Origin: JAABRU01 sp050180235
GTDB lineage: Bacteria > Desulfobacterota > Desulfobacteria > Desulfobacterales > Desulfococcaceae
Direction: 5' to 3'
DNA length: 29,156 bases
NCBI GenBank assembly: GCA_050180235.1
Contig: JBFXEJ010000083.1
Span: 1-29,156, forward strand
The notes beneath the pieces are model-generated. The model was not told the origin of the DNA. It saw only the letters and a program-made list of their open reading frames with translations, and made no database searches. The position numbers and the translations under genes were made by a program. This document shows positions 22,676-28,973 of the stretch, piece by piece (the first letter of the stretch is position 1; each line of letters opens with the position of its first letter).

Positions 22676-23098
22676 TCATGGAATAAATACCCGTCCCACT
22701 CCCAGATAATTGTCCAGATAAAGTATGATTCCCAATAACTTTTCAGCACAACGCTTACGATATTCCGCATCTTTTGTTATATTTTCCTGTCTGCCTATTG
22801 TTATGACAGGAAGAGAGGCAGGAGTATTTGCCTCCCGCAAAGTCTGCTCCAATGAATTTTCATCTTCCATATTCCGGTTTGCTGTCAGCAGAATCATATG
22901 ATTTGTCTAAGAATACTGCCATATTTCACGATCATTGCTGTGTATATCCAGATTCACATCTCCAAACATCACCATATCCATCGGATATAATTCCAGCCAG
23001 CCTTCTGATCTGAGAGTATTCCACAATAATGCCGCCTGCCATTCTATATTGTGGTCAATCAGAATTGTTATCCTGTCGGCGATAACTGCGTTTTCCAT
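22676..23098 (-). pseudogene. PIN-like (DUF5615-type) toxin gene with an in-frame amber stop
   Basis: A single reading frame from ATG 23098 to 22676 encodes a PIN-like nuclease toxin: RITILIDHNIEWQA with the first acidic residue, DVNLDIHSNDREIW as the middle, and LLTANRNMEDENSLEQTLRE with the family Asn-Arg motif, ending LDNYLGVGRVFIP. A TAG codon at 22909-22907 interrupts it between WQYS and TNHMILL. A Gln (CAG) in that place would need only one C-to-T change. The toxin is therefore probably inactive, unless the stop is suppressed or is a sequence error. A re-start ATG at 22897 would give only the C-terminal half. It overlaps the DUF433 gene by 31 bases, the usual antitoxin-first arrangement. 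A GTG at 23116 is an alternative start. Confidence 0.78.
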
Positions 23099-23427
23099 AC
23101 CTGCAATTTTTTCCACAGTTCAGCATATTCCGGCTTGGGCTGTATCCGGGAAATTCTCTCAAACCGTTCTCTGTTCCGTTCTTCCCAGTAAAGACGGTTT
23201 GACTCTGCCAAAGCAAGCACCTTCTGATATTCGGATTCCACTTCTTTCTGATGTGTTTCGATATATTTCAGTACATCAGTCATTTGCCTGATGGTCAGTC
23301 TGAAACAGGTCAGAATTTCTTCCACAGAGCAGTCTGCCTTGAGAAAATCCATAATCTGGTACAGTGTGATGCGTGTACCCGCGATTGTCAGGCCACGCCC
23401 GGTTCTTACAATTGTAGGCAGGCTCAT
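23068..23427 (-). CDS. DUF433 antitoxin-like protein
   Basis: A 119-aa DUF433 protein; these small DNA-binding proteins are antitoxins for DUF5615-type PIN nucleases and likely repress their own operon. The family core is clear: GRGLTIAGTRITLYQIMDFL, an acidic segment, FRLTIRQMTDVLKYIETHQ and EVESEYQ. A longer than usual helical, charged C-terminal tail (about 80-119) probably binds the toxin. The ribosome-binding site is AAGGAAC. It is inserted between acpP and fabF on the same strand. Because the toxin frame is broken, the antitoxin may persist without its partner. Confidence 0.85.
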   Translation of the reverse strand: MSLPTIVRTGRGLTIAGTRITLYQIMDFLKADCSVEEILTCFRLTIRQMTDVLKYIETHQKEVESEYQKVLALAESNRLYWEERNRERFERISRIQPKPEYAELWKKLQVWKTQLSPTG

Positions 23428-23603
23428 AGATTTGTTCCTTTACATTTCTGCTGCTGCATTTGCAGTCGGTATGACAATGGTGCGCAAGGTGAGTCAGTAT
23501 CTTATATCCGCCTGAAAGATTCCGGGGCCGGTTTTGCAGACCGGTCCGGAAATTCATCGTATGGATTTTAGGGAAACAAACGCAGCAGAATCGGAAATTC
23601 TCC

Positions 23604-23685
23604 GGAGTAATGCAAAAATTGTATTTTTGCATACCATACCGGAATGGACTGTCACAAATGTGCAAAAATACAATTTCTGCACTCC
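23604..23685. repeat. Inverted repeat with GGAGT-TGCAAAAATT ends
   Basis: The left arm 23604-23632 and right arm 23659-23685 are reverse complements with few differences; both contain AAATTGTATTTTTGCA. The outer GGAGTGCAAAAATT motif is shared with the hairpins at 4323-4354, 19523-19554 and 19672-19703, so they may be one family. Confidence 0.7.
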
Positions 23686-23711
23686 GGGAAGCACCCGGAA
23701 ACCGCTCTGCT

Positions 23712-23748
23712 GAAACTGTCAGTCCGGATTTTCCGGACAGACAGTTTC
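23712..23748 (-). terminator. Hairpin downstream of acpP
   Basis: GAAACTGT pairs with ACAGTTTC and an inner TCCGGA pairs with TCCGGA, separated by a CAG/CAG internal loop. It lies 18 bases after the acpP stop. No T-run follows on the minus strand, so it may attenuate rather than end transcription. Confidence 0.5.
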
Positions 23749-23765
23749 TTTAAAAACCGCATTTC

Positions 23766-24008
23766 TCAGGCATGTTTTGCGATATAATCGTAAGCATCCT
23801 GAACTTTTACCATTTTTTCCGAATCATCATCAGAAATTTCTATATCAAATTCCTCTTCCATGGACATAATCAGTTCAACCAAATCCAGGGAATCTGCCCC
23901 CAGATCGTCTACGAATGTGGCTTCGGGTACAACTTCTGCCAGATCAACACTCAGTTTGTCCGCAATGATCTTTCTGACTTTTTCCTGAATTTTTTCAACT
24001 TCAGACAT
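23766..24008 (-). CDS. acpP: Acyl carrier protein
   Basis: An 80-aa acidic acyl carrier protein that carries the growing fatty acyl chain on a 4'-phosphopantetheine arm. The attachment Ser is in LGADSLDLVELIM and the rest matches the type II ACP pattern (EKVRKIIADKL ... EEEFDIEISD ... DAYDYIAKHA). The ATG at 24008 was chosen because AAGGAG lies 10 bases upstream and it gives the normal ACP length; an upstream in-frame start would add 18 hydrophobic residues. It is the third fab-type gene after rpmF, separated from fabG by an unusually long 192-base repeat-containing gap. Confidence 0.96.
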   Translation of the reverse strand: MSEVEKIQEKVRKIIADKLSVDLAEVVPEATFVDDLGADSLDLVELIMSMEEEFDIEISDDDSEKMVKVQDAYDYIAKHA

Positions 24009-24100
24009 GATGAAAATCTCCTTAAAAAAAATTATATATATTGCAATTGCCTGATACAGCACTGCAACTGATTGACTGTTGAATTGCCGGATACCTGGAT

Positions 24101-24184
24101 GTCGGATTAGGCTGATGCCAGTCCGATTTACAGTTTCATGCTTCAGATGCCGGGTTACGCTGACGCTAACCCGACCTGCAGTTT
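24101..24184. repeat. Two REP-like palindromic units between fabG and acpP
   Basis: Unit 1 (24101-24136, GTCGGATTAGGCTGATGCC) and unit 2 (24149-24184, GGGTTACGCTGACGCTAACC) are direct repeats of the same palindrome type, each preceded by GAT and ending CAGTTT. The GGGTTACGCTGACGCTAACCC form is a widespread intergenic repeat in many bacteria. They sit inside the fab operon between two coding sequences. Confidence 0.7.
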
Positions 24185-24200
24185 TAGTTGAAACAAAGTA

Positions 24201-24944
24201 CTACATATACATTCCGCCGCTGACATGAATCACCTGACCTGTGATATATGCTGCCTGTGCTGAGGCCAGAAACATCACAGCCGAGGCCACATCTTCCGGG
24301 CTTCCGATCCTGCCCAGGGGAATCTGTCCCACAATGGCTTCCCTGGCTTTTTCCGGCAGAGCCGCAGTCATATCGGTTTCAATATAACCGGGCGCAACCG
24401 CGTTTACAGTAATGCCGCGGGAGGCCAGTTCTTTGGCCAGGGATTTGGTCAGACCGATGAGACCGGCTTTTGCGCTTACATAATTGGCCTGCCCCGGATT
24501 GCCGCTGACACCCACAACAGACGTGATATTGACAATCCGTCCGCTGCGCTGTTTCAGCATGGTTTTGGACGCTATCTTTGCGCACCGGAACGCACCTTTG
24601 AGATTGATGTCCATGACATCATCCCAGTCTTTGTCCTTCATGCGCACAATCAGACCGTCACGGGTGATGCCCGCGTTGTTCACCAGCACATCCAGCCGCC
24701 CGCTTTCTGCCATGATGGCATCAAAGAAAGTCTGCACATCCGCATCAGATGCCACGCTTCCTTTGACTGCCTTTGCCTGACATCCGCGGGAGGAAATCAG
24801 GCGCAGGGTTTCTTCCGCAGCCGCGTCATCAGAGGAATAATTGAAAAATATCCGGGTATCAGGCCCGGCAAATCCCAGGCAGATCGCCCTTCCGATTCCT
24901 TTGGAACCGCCTGTAACCGCAATGGTTCGCTGACTTTCCGACAT
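24201..24944 (-). CDS. fabG: 3-oxoacyl-ACP reductase
   Basis: A 247-aa short-chain dehydrogenase/reductase that reduces 3-oxoacyl-ACP with NADPH. The cofactor motif TGGSKGIG spans 11-18, NNAG 89-92, and the catalytic tetrad is Asn114, Ser142, Tyr155, Lys159 (ANYVSAK). The NAVAPGYIETDMT and VIHVSGGMYM ends are typical of FabG. The ATG at 24944 is preceded by GAGAGGTGA; a GTG at 24950 would overlap the dehydrogenase stop by four bases. Either way it is coupled to the acyl-CoA dehydrogenase gene. The stop codon is followed by a TACTTTGTTTCAACT motif that resembles the solo IS-end at 21218-21240. Confidence 0.95.
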   Translation of the reverse strand: MSESQRTIAVTGGSKGIGRAICLGFAGPDTRIFFNYSSDDAAAEETLRLISSRGCQAKAVKGSVASDADVQTFFDAIMAESGRLDVLVNNAGITRDGLIVRMKDKDWDDVMDINLKGAFRCAKIASKTMLKQRSGRIVNITSVVGVSGNPGQANYVSAKAGLIGLTKSLAKELASRGITVNAVAPGYIETDMTAALPEKAREAIVGQIPLGRIGSPEDVASAVMFLASAQAAYITGQVIHVSGGMYM

Positions 24945-24946
24945 GC

Positions 24947-26614
24947 TCACCTCTCAAACAGGATATCCGCGACCCGATCCATATCCCTGACAATGCCCTG
25001 ATAACTCAGGTTAAGCTGATCACATCCGGTTGTGTTCATGAATCCTTCCAAAGCCTCCGGGCCGAATGCTCCGGTTCCGCACATGATTTTCAGCACATTC
25101 TGCAAAGTCAGGGCTGAGACTTCACTGGCAAATATCCGGGACATGGCCTGATATTTTTCCGCGGCAGGATCATTTGCTTCAGTGAGACGGGCAGTCCTGC
25201 GTGCCATAGCCGCGCCCACTTCCACTCCGGTCATGGTATCGGCCAGCAGGAACATGACATGCTGCTGCTTGGTCAGACGGCTTTCATGAACCCGGTCAAT
25301 GAGTTCATTAAGGGTTTTGGCAGCAATTCCGTAAAAACGCGCACCAATATTGCCATGTTTCGCCTGAAGGGCTTCCATGTCAGCGGCAATATTGCCGTAA
25401 TACCGGCCTTTGCTTTTCCGGCTGGTTTTCCAGCGGAAGGTGCTGATGATGTTCTGCTGAATTTCGCTGGTTCCCTCGTAAATGCAGGTGATCTTCACAT
25501 CCCGTCTGATCTTTTCCACTTCATATTCAGCAATATATCCGTATCCGCCCAGAGCCTGCATACAGTTGTCCGCAGCCAGATTCGCAGCTTCTGTGGTGAA
25601 GAGTTTTGCCATGGAGCCCTCCACCTGCAAATCCTCTTCCCCTGCATCCAGACGGATGGCAATTTCATCCATATAGGCTTCTGCCGCAGTCAGACGCACA
25701 GCATTGGGAACAATGAGTTTATGGGTGTATCCCTGTTTTTCCGAAAGGGGCGCACCAAACTGTATCCTCTCTTTGGCATATGGAATCGCAATTTCCATTG
25801 CTCTTTCAACCGAGCCCAGAGCCATTGCCGCGACCATAAGCCGGGTATAACCGAAGACCTTGTTGGCCTGTTTAAGCCCCTGTCCCGGAATTCCGCCGAT
25901 AAGATTATCAGCGGGCACGACCACATCATCAAAGGTCAGAGGCGAGGTATTGGAGGCACGGATGCCGTGTTTTTCCTCGCCTTTTCCCTGAATGAATCCC
26001 GGAGCCCCCTTTTCCACCACAAAAAAGGAAGGCCCCTCAGGCGTACTGGCCAGACAGGTGACAAAATCCGCATATCCGCCTGTGGAGATAAACTGCTTGG
26101 AACCGTTTATTTTATAGGCCGTGACAGTGCCGTCCGCTGACATAACCGGTTCTGCTTTGGTTTTCAGAGCCGCCAGATTGCTTCCCGCGTTGGGTTCTGT
26201 AACCGCATAGGCCACCAGTGTATTTCCCGCGGCAATTTTTCCCAGCCATTTCTGTTTCTGCTCATGGGTTGCGCCCACCAGAATGGGATCAGCTCCGAGC
26301 TGAACAGCAAAAAAACCTGTGCCAATGCCCAGGCAGATTTTGCACATCTCCCGGACAACAGTGCAGCAGTCCCGCGCACCGCCGTCCATGCCGCCGTATA
26401 CTTCCGGAATGAAAAGGAGCTGGAGACCGATCTCGGTTCCCAGCATTTCCCGGATTGTTTCTTCCGGGAAAATCTCCTTTTTGTCAAATTCCAGAATTTT
26501 CTCTTTTGTCAGAAGCCGTTTTCTGAGCTGCCGGACCGTGTCCGCGACCATCTGCCGGGATTCATCATCCAGCCCTCTGAGTTGGGTTCCTTCCGGTATC
26601 TCAAACCCTGACAT
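24947..26614 (-). CDS. Acyl-CoA dehydrogenase family flavoprotein in the fab operon
   Basis: A 555-aa FAD-dependent acyl-CoA dehydrogenase. Visible features are VTEPNAGSN and NGSKQFISTGG (flavin/substrate site), the central FGYTRLMVAAMALGSVERA, the YAKERIQFGAPLSEKQG signature, and CMQALGGYGYIAEYEVEKIRRD leading to the catalytic Glu380 in YEGTSEIQ. About 155 residues follow the catalytic region, longer than the 380-aa minimum, as in several bacterial ACADs. It lies 15 bases after rpmF and overlaps fabG, a position that in many bacteria is taken by plsX, fabH and fabD. It may oxidise acyl-CoA or act in reverse in fatty-acid synthesis; this is inferred from position. The ribosome-binding site is AAAGGAT. 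Confidence 0.93.
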   Translation of the reverse strand: MSGFEIPEGTQLRGLDDESRQMVADTVRQLRKRLLTKEKILEFDKKEIFPEETIREMLGTEIGLQLLFIPEVYGGMDGGARDCCTVVREMCKICLGIGTGFFAVQLGADPILVGATHEQKQKWLGKIAAGNTLVAYAVTEPNAGSNLAALKTKAEPVMSADGTVTAYKINGSKQFISTGGYADFVTCLASTPEGPSFFVVEKGAPGFIQGKGEEKHGIRASNTSPLTFDDVVVPADNLIGGIPGQGLKQANKVFGYTRLMVAAMALGSVERAMEIAIPYAKERIQFGAPLSEKQGYTHKLIVPNAVRLTAAEAYMDEIAIRLDAGEEDLQVEGSMAKLFTTEAANLAADNCMQALGGYGYIAEYEVEKIRRDVKITCIYEGTSEIQQNIISTFRWKTSRKSKGRYYGNIAADMEALQAKHGNIGARFYGIAAKTLNELIDRVHESRLTKQQHVMFLLADTMTGVEVGAAMARRTARLTEANDPAAEKYQAMSRIFASEVSALTLQNVLKIMCGTGAFGPEALEGFMNTTGCDQLNLSYQGIVRDMDRVADILFER

Positions 26615-26629
26615 TGAGTATATCCTTTA

Positions 26630-26812
26630 TTAATCCTCGTCGGTTTTCAATACAGCCCGGCCTTTGTAGGTTCCGCATTTCAGGCAGGCATGATGGGGAA
26701 GGCTGGCTTCTCCGCACTCCGGACAGGTTGTGATGGCCGGCGCATCCACTTTCTGGTGGGTTCTTCTCATACGTCCTTTGGACTTGGATATTTTATGCTT
26801 GGGTACTGCCAT
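26630..26812 (-). CDS. rpmF: 50S ribosomal protein L32
   Basis: A 60-aa ribosomal protein of the large subunit. MAVPKHKISKSKGRMRRTH is the usual start, and the four zinc ligands are in CPEC and CLKC (about residues 30-47). It is the zinc-binding form. The ribosome-binding site is GGAGA. It heads the fatty-acid gene cluster, a common linkage that ties lipid synthesis to translation. A promoter with a perfect -35 lies about 70 bases upstream. Confidence 0.97.
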   Translation of the reverse strand: MAVPKHKISKSKGRMRRTHQKVDAPAITTCPECGEASLPHHACLKCGTYKGRAVLKTDED

Positions 26813-26882
26813 AAGTAATCTCCTAACTGTTTTGAATTACAATGATAAATTTATAAAACACACTATGGTGAATTTCCTGACT

Positions 26883-26911
26883 CTAGTAATTGAAATAAAA
26901 GAAATTGTCAA
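26883..26911 (-). promoter_or_regulatory. Predicted promoter of the rpmF-fab operon
   Basis: Minus strand: -35 TTGACA (26911-26906), a 17-base spacer and a weak -10 TACTAG (26888-26883), giving a leader of about 65 bases before rpmF. Confidence 0.55.
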
Positions 26912-27154
26912 GAACTTTTCGTGTTCTTTTTTTCTTTTTGTCCTCTTGTGTGATATGTTCGGATATGTTATAAATAAAAGTTTATGGCATATACCGGAGG
27001 GAAGAGAGGACAGACAGGAAATATTTGCCTGAAAATCAATTGATTCTCAATGGTTAGCCATTGGATTCCGGGCGGATTCGGAATCAGTGTGCCGAATGAA
27101 AAAACCGGAATCTGTTTTGCACATGGAATATCCGTCCGCGGGGATAATTGCTAA

Positions 27155-27184
27155 TTGCTTACTGTGTCTTAGTGCAGTAAGCAA
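27155..27184. other. Perfect 10-base-stem hairpin upstream of gltX
   Basis: TTGCTTACTG and CAGTAAGCAA flank a 10-base loop. It could be an operator or RNA structure; no known motif was matched. Confidence 0.5.
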
Positions 27185-27220
27185 AACATATAATATAATT
27201 AAAACAAATTTTTAAATGCA

Positions 27221-27239
27221 GGGCGCAGCCCGGTTTTTT
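27221..27239 (+). terminator. Terminator-like hairpin with T-run before gltX
   Basis: GGGC-GCA-GCCC followed by GGTTTTTT, 43 bases before the gltX ATG. The CCGGTTTTTT tail is also complementary to AAAAAACCGG at 27099-27108, so two alternative structures are possible. It may end upstream transcription or act as an attenuator. Confidence 0.35.
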
Positions 27240-27282
27240 GCTATCCGGTCTGCTTTCCGCAAATTTTAAGGCAAAGGTGCTT

Positions 27283-28683
27283 ATGGAAGAAATTATCACA
27301 CGTTTTCCGCCCAGCCCCACAGGTTATCTTCATGTGGGCGGTGCGCGGACTGCTCTGTTCAACTGGCTCTATGCCAGACATACAGGCGGAAGATTTGTTC
27401 TCCGCATTGAAGATACGGATGTCCAGCGTTCCACTCAGGAATCTGTGGATGCCATCTTTGACTCCCTGAAATGGCTGGAGATTGACTGGGATGAAGGCCC
27501 GTATTTCCAGTCTCAGCGTTTTGACATCTACCGGGAATATATTCAGAAACTGCTGGATTCCGGTAATGCCTATTACTGCGACTGCTCGCCGGAAAAGGTG
27601 GAGGAGATGCGGAAAAAAGGCATGGCCGCAGGGGGCAAGGCCAAATATGACGGCACATGCCGGGAAAGAAAACTTGCCAAAAGTGAAAACACGGTCGTGC
27701 GCTTCAAGGCTCCCCTGTCCGGCACAACGGTTCTGGAAGATCGGGTCAAGGGCAATATTGTTTTCCAGAATGCGGATCTGGACGATTTTGTCATTGCACG
27801 CAGTGACGGAACCCCCACCTACAATTTTGTGGTCGTGGTGGATGATATTGAAATGAAAATCAATACCATCATCCGGGGCGATGACCATGTGAGCAATACG
27901 CCGAAACAAATTCTGCTGTACAAGGCTTTGGGTGCAAAACTTCCCCTGTTTGCCCATGTGCCGATGGTGCTGGGAAAGGACAAAACCCGGTTAAGCAAAC
28001 GCCACGGGGCTATGTCCGTAACCGAATACCGGAAAATGGGTTTTCTGCCGGACGCGCTGATCAATTATCTGGTGCGGCTGGGATGGTCATACGGGGATCA
28101 GGAATTTTTTACGCGTGAGGATCTGAAGGAAAAATTCACGCTGGATAATGTGGGAAAATCCGCAGGCGTTTTTGATCCGGACAAACTCCTGGCCCTGAAC
28201 GCGGATCATATCAAGGCCGCAGATCCGGAAAAACTGATTCCCCATCTGAAACCTTTTTTGGAAGAAAAAGGTATAGATGCACAGGATACAGCGTATCTGG
28301 TCAAGGTTATCAGAACCCTGAACGCACGGAGCAAAACTCTGGCGGAACTGGCTGAAAATGCCATGTTTTATTATCATGACACCATTGTTTATGATCCGAG
28401 TGCTGCAAAGAAAATCCTCACGCCGGAAAGCGCGGAACCCATGAATCTGCTGATTAAGGAACTGGAGGCTTTGACAGAATTTACGGAAAAAACGCTGGAA
28501 AGCGCTTTTCTGAAAGTCGGAGAGGCCACCGGTCTGAAACTGGGCAAGATTGCGCAGCCTGTGCGTGTGGCCCTGACCGGAAAAACCGCCAGTCCCGGTA
28601 TTTTTGAAATTGTTGAAATTCTGGGAAAAGAAAAGGCAGTGGCACGGATTCAGTCCGCTGTGGACTATGTTTCGGGAAAATAA
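27283..28683 (+). CDS. gltX: Glutamyl-tRNA synthetase
   Basis: A 466-aa class I synthetase that charges tRNA with glutamate. HVGG (17-20, the HIGH motif) follows RFPPSPTGYL, and the KMSKS-equivalent TRLSKR (235-240, Lys239) is clear. The C-terminal helical anticodon-binding domain has normal length. The ATG at 27283 was chosen because AAGGTG lies six bases upstream and MEEIITRFPPSPTG matches the family start; the frame is open 45 bases further upstream. A tRNA-Gln gene follows 170 bases downstream. In organisms without GlnRS, GluRS also charges tRNA-Gln and GatCAB converts it; this may apply here but cannot be confirmed from the window. Confidence 0.97.
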   Translation: MEEIITRFPPSPTGYLHVGGARTALFNWLYARHTGGRFVLRIEDTDVQRSTQESVDAIFDSLKWLEIDWDEGPYFQSQRFDIYREYIQKLLDSGNAYYCDCSPEKVEEMRKKGMAAGGKAKYDGTCRERKLAKSENTVVRFKAPLSGTTVLEDRVKGNIVFQNADLDDFVIARSDGTPTYNFVVVVDDIEMKINTIIRGDDHVSNTPKQILLYKALGAKLPLFAHVPMVLGKDKTRLSKRHGAMSVTEYRKMGFLPDALINYLVRLGWSYGDQEFFTREDLKEKFTLDNVGKSAGVFDPDKLLALNADHIKAADPEKLIPHLKPFLEEKGIDAQDTAYLVKVIRTLNARSKTLAELAENAMFYYHDTIVYDPSAAKKILTPESAEPMNLLIKELEALTEFTEKTLESAFLKVGEATGLKLGKIAQPVRVALTGKTASPGIFEIVEILGKEKAVARIQSAVDYVSGK

Positions 28684-28684
28684 T

Positions 28685-28733
28685 CTGCATTCATCCGGAG
28701 TCCAGACTGAAAGTTTGGACGGGTGCAGTTTTT
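28685..28733 (+). terminator. Rho-independent terminator of gltX
   Basis: The outer stem is CTGCA with TGCAG, the inner stem GTCCA.ACT with AGT.TGGAC, followed by TTTTT. It begins two bases after the gltX stop. Confidence 0.8.
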
Positions 28734-28745
28734 GCCTGACTTTCC

Positions 28746-28774
28746 GGAGTGCCAAACTGAAAGTTTGACACTCC
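28746..28774. repeat. GTGCC-AAACT palindrome
   Basis: GGAGTGCCAAACT and AGTTTGACACTCC pair with one mismatch around GAA. It is similar to the inner part of the preceding terminator and to 8152-8174 and 12910-12935. Confidence 0.75.
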
Positions 28775-28807
28775 TCAGACAAAGATGAAAAGATCGAAAA
28801 AAATCTC

Positions 28808-28836
28808 TTGACGGAATCAAAATATTCCGGTATAAA
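28808..28836 (+). promoter_or_regulatory. Promoter of tRNA-Gln
   Basis: -35 TTGACG (28808-28813), a 17-base spacer and -10 TATAAA (28831-28836), 16 bases before the mature tRNA 5' end. This is the best sigma-70 promoter in the window. Confidence 0.8.
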
Positions 28837-28852
28837 AGCCGGGTAAATTTTT

Positions 28853-28926
28853 TGAGGGATCGTCTAGCGGCAGGACGACGGGTTCTGGCCCCGTTAACCT
28901 AGGTTCGAATCCTAGTCCCTCAGCCA
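28853..28926 (+). tRNA. tRNA-Gln (anticodon CUG)
   Basis: 74 bases including an encoded CCA. The acceptor stem TGAGGGA pairs with TCCCTCA, the anticodon stem ACGGG pairs with CCCGT around loop TTCTGGC (anticodon CTG, reading CAG), and the T-arm is CTAGG-TTCGAAT-CCTAG. The discriminator base is G. It has its own promoter and terminator and lies just after gltX. Confidence 0.95.
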
Positions 28927-28937
28927 TTATAAATGCC

Positions 28938-28973
28938 AAAGGGTTTATGAGAAAATCTCATAAACCCTTTTTT
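28938..28973 (+). terminator. Rho-independent terminator of tRNA-Gln
   Basis: A perfect 15-base stem (AAAGGGTTTATGAGA with TCTCATAAACCCTTT) around AAA, followed by a T-run; 11 bases after the tRNA 3' end. Confidence 0.9.

Larger units (their letters stand above)
23428..23765. other. Intergenic region between antitoxin and acpP
   Basis: 338 bases without a credible gene. It contains an 82-base inverted repeat (23604-23685) and a hairpin (23712-23748). It probably separates the fab transcript from the toxin-antitoxin genes. Confidence 0.55.
26813..27282. other. Divergent intergenic region between rpmF and gltX
   Basis: 470 bases, AT-rich, without a credible gene. It contains the rpmF promoter, a 10-base-stem hairpin (27155-27184), possible -10 boxes (TATAATATAAT near 27190) and a GGGC/GCCC hairpin followed by T-run (27221-27239) directly before gltX. 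Confidence 0.6.

Noticed and set aside
22907..22909. Amber codon as a pyrrolysine codon
   Set aside because: A toxin gene is not a known pyrrolysine protein and one C-to-T change from Gln explains it better; no pyl genes are visible in the window.
23276..23665. 129-residue minus-strand frame upstream of and overlapping the DUF433 gene
   Set aside because: It covers the DUF433 gene in another frame, is Cys/His-rich without motif, and the DUF433 frame is clearly real.
26730..27032. 100-residue plus-strand frame between rpmF and gltX
   Set aside because: It starts antisense to rpmF and runs through its promoter; no ribosome-binding site or recognisable motif.
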